Assembly (NCBI GenBank): GCA_030686995.1 | Contig: CM060680.1 | Span: 197,209,322 to 197,273,321, forward strand | Origin: Artemisia argyi | Taxonomy: Eukaryota > Streptophyta > Magnoliopsida > Asterales > Asteraceae | DNA length: 64,000 nt | Direction of reading: 5' to 3' | Part shown: one piece after another, positions 56,346 to 64,000 of the stretch | Layout: every line of letters begins with the position of its first letter | Position numbering within the stretch: position 1 is the first letter of the stretch | Made by a program: the position numbers and the translations under genes | The notes under the pieces: model-generated | Seen by the model: the letters and a program-made list of their open reading frames with translations, nothing else | Databases searched by the model: none | What the model was told of the DNA's origin: nothing

Positions 56346-57128
56346 AACATTTTTGTATAGTATTGAGTATGTTGTATGCAGGTTTGGTGTTACTCACACT
56401 TTCTTGGGTTATCAACTTACCTGATGTTGACTATTCCATCAAAAAGTTGGCTAGTCCAAAGGGTACAACTTTGGTAAAGACACATCAAATCTGTTGATAG
56501 ATGTAATGGTTTGCTCAAAACCATAGGGTACTCAACTCACACATGCTTCATTGCTGAGAGTTGAAATGGTTGTCAATTGACCATGGATTTTTCCTGTATG
56601 GATTCCTAATAATTGGCTAGCCCACATGTATATGGCTTGTGGTAAAGGCAGTGGAAAACCATATTTGGTAATCAATTGACCAAGATGATTTTTCATCAAA
56701 ATAATTGACTAGTCCTGAGCAAACGGCTACAGGTAAAGACATCGCAAATCCGTTTATAGCTGATGATTTGCTAAAAATCATGTGGTCATCAGTGTACCCT
56801 AGTTTCGAACTTAAAACATTTAGCTACTCCAGTAGTGATGGCTATTGGTAAAGAGACATTAAATCCATTATTTTCAATGATTCACCTCTCACAGGAGTTA
56901 ACACACCTGGATGTGATGAGAATAGTATGAAACTAATTTGTTTTGATGTACAATTGGTCATTTGTTGCTGCAAAGAATGAAGTTTTCAAGTGTATACTGA
57001 TCATAGAGATCCTGCTGATGGTGATTCTTTGCTGATGATGTTCGACTTCAATCCTCTTGGTATGTAACTTCACAGATCTATCAAGAATCTTGAACTTAAC
57101 CATGTCAAATTCAAGATTAGGGGAGGAT
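56276..57128 (+). other. Element D 3' spacer: poly(A) run, diverged tandem repeat, terminal PPT
   Basis: Thirty-five A residues at 56309-56343 lie 33 bp after the env-like stop. From about 56445 to 56870 four diverged units share TTGRCTAGTCC...GGTAAAGACAT...AAATCC at irregular spacing of about 95-165 bp. No ORF. The terminal PPT (AGGGGAGGATT, 57119-57128) abuts the LTR. Confidence 0.6.
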
Positions 57129-57594
57129 TGTTGGGAATTCTGCTAAGAGAGAATTCTGCTGAAGGTTTCTACTGAAGACACAGATTCTGCTTATAGTTTA
57201 GTTTCTGCTGAAGTTTAGTTTCAGCATTAGTTGTTTCTGCGGATATAGTTTTTCCGTGTTTTATGTAATATAGTTAGGATATGCATGAGTTTATTTAGGA
57301 AGTGATAATGCATATCTTTTAGAAGTTTTAGAATATACGTTTCTTGGGAAACGGTTTGGGGTTCCTGGTGTATAAAAGGAACACATGATTATGTATTGAT
57401 TAAGTTTTTAGAAAACACTTTGATAATTAAAAAGGATCCATAGAGGATCAATTGTTCTTAGTATTAAAACTTATGTTTGTTTCCGCTTTAAAATACAAGT
57501 TACAAAGATTGTCTATTAGTGTGTTGGTGATTACATTAACATAACTAACGATTCTAGAGTGCTCAGAAGATCTATCAAGGTCTAAGTTTCAACA
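57129..57594 (+). repeat. Element D 3' LTR (466 bp)
   Basis: Starts TGTTGGGAATTC and ends TTTCAACA. It lacks one 12-bp unit present in the 5' LTR and has about ten substitutions. Confidence 0.95.
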
Positions 57595-57599
57595 GACTA

Positions 57600-59104
57600 G
57601 TTTTCTACTTAATGACACTCATGATTGTGATAACTTTTGATAACATGTTGGTTGAAATAATTAATGGTGATCTAATCTATTGTTTCTACAAGTTAAACCT
57701 TCGTCAAGATTTTAGTTCATAAAAACAAGCTTTAAGTGTAAACCAATCAATTCAAGATCTATCCAAGGTTCATAAGGTATGGTGAATATCTTAAACACAA
57801 GAACAAACTCTTATTACAAATCAAATACTCTTAAGAAATGGTCAATACAAAAGGTAACCTATTCATAGACAAAAAGGTTACAATTGTTTAAAAACATTTA
57901 AACTTTCGTCCAACTAAAGGTTTACAAACAATCCGATTTGATGTGATAAAAGCATTCTCATTACAATCATACTTCTTGTTTCTTTGTTTAGTCAAGAATA
58001 ATTTTGGTGAAAAACAATCATTCATAGACAAATGATTATAACTAGTTGAGTAATAACAAATCTTTCGACCCTTGAAACTATTATCAATTAGTTAACCTTG
58101 GCTAAACAAATGTCACGATGAAACTTAAGGTACAATTGGTTCTTAGGATTGACTTGAAATTGAATTAAAACATGTTATCACAATCTTAACTATCACTAAG
58201 TATAAAACATCATCAAAACAAGTGTAAAAAGATTACTAGCCACTCATAGCAAACATGCAAATAAACTCAGAATATTTAACATTAGAATCCATGGTTTTAA
58301 GTCTTACAATGCTTTGAAATTGATAACAAATGACAAGGTATTTATAACCTAAGTGTTGGTGATGATTTCTTGAGATTTTCGGACTTCAAATGTTGCTTCC
58401 TTGGTCCTCCAAAGTTCCTGTTTCTTTCTGCATGAATTTTCCTCCTTTGAGAGCTAGATGATGATAATAATTGAGAGTAGTAATGAGAGTAATTGGTATC
58501 ATGAATGGTGTCTTCAATTGTGCAATCTTGAAGTCCTTATAGGCTTGTTCAATACTCCTAGTAATGAATAGGGACTTAAATGCTGGAACTTGGACAATAA
58601 GACACTAAGAAGGGCCTAGAACCATGGGACAAAAGACCAAGATTCGTGCACAAAAGTTGGCAAAAACATGCAGAAATGACCATCCGATCGGTTGCGGGTT
58701 GATACCGATCGAATGGAAATGGTCATTATGGCTATCTGATCGGTTAGACTCCAACCGATCGGATCGTAGATTCTGGTTGCATTGGACTTTTGACTATTCC
58801 TTGTGTAGTTCTTTATGCACTATCCAAACTTGATTAACTTCTGAACATGGAACTTTGAGATGACAAAACTTAGATTCTCATATGGAATGCTTCACAGATT
58901 GGACTTTTGAGCTTGGGAATCTTCGTGTAATCGCGTATACTTCATTTTCTTCACTTTTTCTCCATTTTTCCTACATTTGGCTACATATGCTACAAAAACA
59001 TACTTTGATACGATTTAGTGGCAAAAGCATATAAAAACAACCAAATAACGTACACAAAAACACTAATAACGCTTATAAAAACATGTTAACTTTGAGCGTT
59101 ATTA
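57600..59104 (-). repeat. Element B right LTR, second fragment
   Basis: Continues B's right LTR after the second GACTA. 57600-57803 has no counterpart at the left LTR because of the deletion there; from 57804 on it aligns with 13405-14105 and 32632-33215. It ends TTATTA instead of TTATCA. The CCGATCGG hairpins are at about 58681-58765. No genes. Confidence 0.9.
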
Positions 59105-62100
59105 GGTCATTACTTAATTACTTGAGAAAACGCGCTAAAATTCAGCTTTCGCTGGTGAGATCATAGGTTTAAATTCATAATTCAAACAAGTGGACATATA
59201 CGCAAAACTCTTGCTAGCTAGACTAGGCCTCAAAGCTCAATAACCAACCCTATAGGTGCACACTATAGTCCAATAACCAAATCAAATCAAATCAATCTGT
59301 ATGCGTAAGGATACGACATACCCAACATTCGTAAGGATACGACATGTTCCACTTACCTAGTTCTAGACTAGGCCTCGTTGTATAGCTTACCTAGTTCTTG
59401 ACTAGGCCTCGCTCCATAGCTTACCTAGTTCTCGACTAGGCCTCGCTCTCTATCCTACGTAGTTCTATAAGCATAGCAAGTTTTGAAATCAAAAGCGTAA
59501 TAGTCCACATAAAACAATTTGCATGTTTCTCACCCCAAGTATTGAAAACAAAGTTCAAGAGTAAAAGTGGGGCTATGACTCACCTCAAGTCCAGAAATCA
59601 GCAGAAGTAAGATGTATCACAACTCAAAAGACAACAACTACGGACTCGGCACTTCCTAACAATATAAACTCGTTTCAGGATCATTTCCTCAAAATCAAAT
59701 ATTCCCAATCCCGAACGTATTTCATTTTACTTTCCAAAATATCCATTTCTCGTATTATTCTCGTATTAGTTTAGAGTTTGGCGTTTGGTATCCATGCGGG
59801 TGGAGGGTCGACACAACTCAAAGTCAAGAAATCATAATCAAAAGAAGTAATAATAACAATCTACGGGTCTTATATTAGTCCAATATATCATTTAAAGAGA
59901 TTATCGAAGTTTATCAAATACGTCGACTTGATATCCTTCCACAACGTATTTACCTAATATATTATTCCAAGATTATACCCAAAACCTAAACCACATAGCA
60001 TGTAGAATGCTATATGGTATATTTCTAAATTTAATAAGTTCCCTAAATACATCGTCAAACTTACCAAATTCGTCAATTTGATAAACCTCACGTAATATTT
60101 AGTAACTCATAAATTCCATACATATACCACAACATATGGGCGTCGTAGGATACAATACCCATTAATATACTCATTTTATATAACTAAATAGGTCCTATTT
60201 AATTCGTCGATAAAATAAGTTACATAGTTATAGAAAATGGATGTATTAACGTCACATATCCGTGACAAGCACGAAAGTCACTCAATGAATAATATGGCCC
60301 ACTTGGACTCAAGTGAAGACGATCCCGTGTAACTCGTAAGTTTCCCATTTTATTTTCCAAAACATTTCATTTTGTGTAATTATCCAACGTTATAAATTTT
60401 ATCGGCATTTATAGTTGTTTACTCATAATAACGTTCTCGACATTTATTATACTAGTTTCATAGTATAATATTTATCGTCACGTTATTATAATATTACTCG
60501 TGATCGTTTTATTTTTAATATACGCACTTGTATAAACATATATACGTTTTCACGTATATATATTTATATAAACGTTTATATTATTAATAATATTATTACG
60601 AGCTTTTATTATTAATCTTTGATTACAAATAAATATCGAGTTATATAAGATGGTCACATGTCCGAGTCATCACTCTCGGCTCATTGTCCAAGTCCAAGTA
60701 ATAACAATCAACTCTCGATTACAATAATCCATCTCCGTCAATCAAATCCCATATCACGTGCTACAACAATAGGGTCCGACTACGGCACCCGACTAACCTA
60801 TCTCTGTCAATCTAATTCACCGTCTCATAACCGGTTCCCATATCACTTTTCGTCAACACAACTCCACAAAATAATAAGTCCATTGCCGAGACCTTGAGGG
60901 TCTCGGCTCTTCCATCCCATTTGGCCACAAACCAAGATACCACAACAACAATATTAATAACAATTATAACGACAAATAACCACAAGGACAACGGATACAG
61001 AAATATTCAATAACAAAAAGGAACACAAAAAAAATCAAGAAAGTAGCAGCCTACTGCCGAGACCGTAAGGGTCTTGGCTTGGCTATTCCGTCCAAACCAC
61101 GAACCAAATGGACCACGAGGTCACACTAGCTCAACAACACCAATATATCATGTCTCATCATAAACCATCTACTATAGTTCTCGACACCAAAATAAACCGA
61201 ATCCAAAACAAAACATAACCACAAGAATAAGTTACAAGGACAATCTCAAAAACATCAAGAACATAGTCAACAAGCTGAGCCGTATCCAAGTCGAGAGACC
61301 CCTTGGGTCTTGGCTTGATTTCACGAGCCACAAGACGTGACCCCGAGACCTCAAAGGTCTCGGTTATGCTCAACCCAACACTAATCCAGCCAAACAACTT
61401 CATAAGCTCAGAAAAATAGACACATAACCGAGAGTTTAAGCTCTCGGTATACACAACACCCGCGTACACACATTTATGGATACCAAACTCAAGCTAAATC
61501 ACATTTTTCTATATCAAAACTCATTTTCCCAGTGTTTTTGAACAAGGTTTCATCAAAACCCATTAAATCAATCCATGATTCCACGGATTTAAATCCACAT
61601 CGAGGCACACATGATGCCAAATCAATGCTACTCACCTTTATATACTTCAAGACTCACGGATCTACAAGAAACAAGAAGAATATGCTTCGAATTGGAATGG
61701 TTTCAGGATGTTTTTGTGAGTTTGGAGGCGCGTGAATGGTATCAAATTAAAGATGAGAGTGAGATGGTAACTGTAGTGGCGGTGGTGTGGTTGTAGTGGT
61801 GGCGGCGTGGCCGGAATAGTGGCGGCGGCTAGGTTTAGATTTAGGTGAGAGAGAAAGATGAAGAAGATGGAGATGGTTATGTTTGTGTTTGTGTGTGAAC
61901 CAGGTTCTCACAAGGACCATGTGTAGTTACTCTTTAAAAAAATAATAAAACTAACAATACCAACAATAATATCAAAGGGGGCTGGATTTTAAACAAACGA
62001 GGACCAATTATGTAAACTTTTCAAAGTTCCCCGATATCCATATCCCGAGCTCGTTTTCATATCTCAAAATTTCTCAACGCGCGTTAACTCACGCACCATT

Positions 62101-62390
62101 AATTTCAAAACTGCCTCTCCACGAGATTTGATCATAAATACGTTCGTAAAAATTTATAACACAACTGTTATTCAAATTTTCAAATTTGTTAGGTTATCCT
62201 AGCGCCGGAGTCAACGTAGTGCCTAATAACCGTCTCAACAATAATTCATGACATATATTCCATATCCAATCAATAATTCGAATGAAACTCCACATAAAAT
62301 TTCAAAATTCAAAATTGCTCGTTCAAATTTAACATAATCCACTGAAAATAAATTTCAAACATTTCGTATCGTTAAATTTCAAAGTAATGC

Positions 62391-62424
<34 letters not shown>

Positions 62425-62449
62425 TCTCCCTAAATTACCAGTTGTCACA
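59105..62449 (-). repeat. Element A right LTR, main fragment
   Basis: Aligns with 2473-5817 of the left LTR (3345 bp). It has three units of the 34-bp tandem repeat from 59352, the AT palindrome near 60540, the five-hairpin array at about 60885-61450, the minus-strand TATA box near 61636, and about 30 T near 62393-62421. It ends GTTGTCACA. No genes; frames at 60658-60897 and 61158-61469 mirror those in the other LTR. Confidence 0.9.
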
Positions 62450-62454
62450 GGGGA
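62450..62454. repeat. Target-site duplication of element A, right copy (GGGGA)
   Basis: Follows the terminal CA at 62449 and matches 2194-2198. Confidence 0.9.
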
Positions 62455-63312
62455 CGAGAGGGATATTAAGTTTTGGACGGATAGGTGGGTTGATGGGCAA
62501 AAACTTTGTGATAGATTTTCTAGGTTACTTCATTTAGATAGGTTTAAGGAGGGTAGTGTGATGGATAAGGGGTCATGGGTGAATGGTGAGTGGCGTTGGA
62601 ATTGGGATTGGGAGAGGGATATTAGGGGTAGAGTGTGCAAGGAGCTTGACGATTTAGTTGGTGTTTTGCAAAATGTTGTCGTTTCTAAAAATTGTATGGA
62701 TAAATGGAAGTGGATGCTATTCGATGATGGGGAGTTCAAGGTCAAGGAATTATCAAAGATGATCGAGGAAAAGATTCTACAAGTGGGAAGTGGAGGTCAA
62801 GAAACTCTCTGGTACAAGATGGTACCGAAAAAGGTGAATATTTTTGTGTGGAGAGCTTTAAAAGGAAGACTTCCGGTTCGCGAGGAGCTAGATAAGAGAG
62901 GTGTCGACTTAGATTCGGTGCTTTGTCCTAGTTGCAACAATATGGTAGAATCATGTACTCATTGTTTGGTCATGTGTGATCTTGCAAGGAGTGTGTGGGA
63001 TAAGGTCTTTAGTTGGTGGAACATGGGGGTGTTAACGCCTTTTCCATTGATGAATTTTTCTCATCTTATGGAAATGTTAATGTCCCAAATAATATTTCTC
63101 GTGTTTGGCAAGCGGTCATTTTGACATCCGGATACTACATTTGGAAAGAAAGAAATGCTCGAGTGTTCGCTAGAAAAGTGTCAAGTACTAATAAAGTTGT
63201 TCAAGACATTCAACGAAAAAGCTACGAGTGGATAGTTCGAAGATCGAAGAAACACAAAGGGATAGATTGGAAACAATGGTTATTTGATCCAAAAAATATT
63301 AAGTTACAGTAA
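62455..63312 (+). pseudogene. LINE ORF2 C-terminus with zinc-binding domain
   Basis: The sequence resumes the LINE frame after element A with RDIKFWTDRWVDG, a motif usual between reverse transcriptase and the C-terminal domain, then ETLWYKMVPKKVNIFVWRAL, LPVREELDKRGV and a zinc-binding domain (CPSCNNMVESCTHCLVMC). A frameshift near 63110 moves to a second frame (ILTSGYYIWKERNARVFARK) ending at TAA 63310-63312. Open sequence upstream of 62455 in this frame belongs to A's T-run and is not LINE. It would function with the reverse transcriptase in the fragment at 1352-2198. Confidence 0.9.
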
Positions 63313-63769
63313 TATGTTCTTTCTATTTCCTGTGCAGCAAGAGAAGCAGGTCTGTGAGTTAAAAAATTTTATGCAGTGCTCATCCATCTCAGTGTTTGGT
63401 TCAGTTTCAGTGATAGTTTAATTGTTATTTTGAGGATGAGACGTCAGGTGCCAACCATGTTTATGTGTCATATTATAATATATCAAGTTCTACTTTTGCT
63501 ATGAATTGTTCATGGTATGGTGGGGTTTGATTTTTATAGGGTTGACTTTGATCTATGGCTTGGCCTTTAGTAAAGGAATTGTGACAGGAAATTATTTCTT
63601 CTTTGTTTGTGTTTGTGTTTGTAGCTTGATATATGTCGTTCTTTTTGCTGCCCGCTTGGGATGGTTTTGGGTCCAGCCTTTTTTTATCGTCTCGATTACA
63701 ACGGCAGGATGCCTTTTTTTGTATTATTTTCCTTTTTGGTAATTTAGTGCTGCCTTTCCAAAAAAAAAA
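63313..63769 (+). other. LINE 3' untranslated region and poly(A) tail
   Basis: About 450 bp of GT-rich sequence follows the LINE stop and ends in ten A residues at 63760-63769, the expected end of an L1 insertion. A short TSD could not be confirmed because the 5' end of the LINE is not in place. Confidence 0.7.
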
Positions 63770-64000
63770 TAAGATACAAACTTTATATAGCGGTTAATGA
63801 ATATCTATTCGACCAGTAGGTCTCGATTTCTACCCGCCCAGGCTTGTTTGTTCTTTTTAATTAGTCACATTTATCTTACATATAACTTATTAGCTCTTTA
63901 CTTGTTTTTTTTCGGCCAAAGGTGAATATACACAAAGAATCATTAGTTCATTACATCAATGAAATTCAAGAGATTAGACATGCCTAACCTCTTATTCAAA
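63770..64000. other. Unassigned sequence right of the LINE
   Basis: AT-rich flank. A TTTTTTTCGGCCAAAGG stretch at about 63905-63921 could be part of another transposable element. I see no gene. Confidence 0.4.

Larger units (their letters stand above)
44382..57594 (+). mobile_element. Element D: SIRE-like Copia with antisense and env-like ORFs (13.2 kb)
   Basis: Bounded by LTRs at 44382-44859 and 57129-57594 and flanked by GACTA. Order is LTR, degenerate primer-binding site, gag, protease, integrase, reverse transcriptase, RNase H, internal PPT-like motifs, an antisense ORF, env-like ORFs, a poly(A) run, a repeat-rich spacer and the terminal PPT. LTRs differ at about 10 positions plus a 12-bp indel. 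At least five stops and several frameshifts are visible. Confidence 0.95.
13405..59104 (-). mobile_element. Element B: Athila-like Gypsy, host of elements C, D and E
   Basis: The right edge ends GAGCGTTATTA at 59104 (CA terminus mutated to TA). The left edge is a deletion junction at 13404/13405 rather than a true terminus. The internal region carries a tRNA-Asp-type primer-binding site at 44125-44143 on the minus strand, gag-pol from 43841 down to 38208, and a polypurine tract next to the left LTR at 33216. Removing C, D and E leaves about 11 kb, normal for Athila. The lineage call rests on the primer-binding site, the DLGASINLIPYSL protease and VFMDDFSVFG reverse transcriptase motifs. Confidence 0.9.
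2199..62449 (-). mobile_element. Element A: Tekay-like Gypsy chromovirus, host of the inner nest
   Basis: The outer boundaries are TGTAACACC at 2199 and GTTGTCACA ending at 62449, flanked by GGGGA. The element is on the minus strand. Its right-hand (5') LTR starts next to an initiator-Met primer-binding site at 13299-13311. Gag, protease, reverse transcriptase, RNase H, integrase and chromodomain then follow leftwards to 5829. After removing inner insertions the element is about 13.3 kb, with unusually long 3.6-kb LTRs. Element F interrupts its integrase and element B its right LTR. Family assignment rests on domain order, the C-terminal chromodomain and LTR termini. Confidence 0.9.

Noticed and set aside
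62387..62454. Open frame from the T-run into LINE sequence
   Set aside because: The first 22 codons are the T-run and terminus of A's LTR; the LINE starts at 62455 after the TSD.
1..64000. Host protein-coding gene, CRISPR array or organelle insertion
   Set aside because: All coding matches are retroelement proteins. No regular spacer-repeat array and no chloroplast or mitochondrial gene was recognised.

Overview
This window is a stack of plant retrotransposons with no recognisable host gene. The AT-rich sequence, the retroelement lineages present (L1-type LINE; Gypsy Tekay-like chromovirus; Gypsy Athila-like; Copia SIRE-like with long env-like regions) and the style of the env-like modules point to a flowering plant nuclear genome. 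From memory of similar proteins, an Asteraceae species is the best guess. There is no CRISPR array, no tRNA or rRNA gene, and nothing prokaryotic.

Nesting, mostly resolved by terminal dinucleotides and target-site duplications (TSDs). (1) An L1-type LINE (+) occupies 1352-2198 and resumes at 62450-63769. (2) A 13.3-kb Tekay-like Gypsy (element A, - strand) is inserted in it at 2199-62449 with TSD GGGGA. Its internal region is 5818-13314. (3) A 1.4-kb solo LTR (element F, 6460-7872, TSD GGGGT) interrupts A's integrase. (4) An Athila-like Gypsy (element B, - strand, 13405-59104) lies inside A's right LTR. Its left edge is a deletion junction. (5) B in turn holds a SIRE-like Copia in its left LTR (element C, +, 14106-32626, TSD ATTGT), a solo LTR in its 3' spacer (element E, +, 33386-36375, TSD TTTGA), and a second SIRE-like Copia in its right LTR (element D, +, 44382-57594, TSD GACTA). 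(6) The left edge of the window (1-1351) is the 3' part of another SIRE-type LTR that abuts the LINE.

Hand-counted LTR divergence follows the nesting order: A about 4% (sampled stretches), B about 2.3%, D about 2.1% plus a 12-bp indel, C about 1.1%. All coding regions carry stops or frameshifts. Both Copia integrases have lost one catalytic acidic residue. No element looks autonomous.

The most interesting material is non-standard structure inside the elements: copies of the polypurine tract directly after pol in both Copia elements, so that the env-like module lies between two such tracts; an antisense acidic ORF in D with a divergent promoter-like interval; matching TTTCG-motif arrays before gag and before the env-like ORF in C; a five-hairpin array in the predicted RNA leader of A; palindromic hairpins shared by the LTR and leader of B; a TGACG-motif array upstream of the TATA box of solo LTR F; an extra ORF upstream of gag in A; and a splice-acceptor-like gag/pol junction in D.
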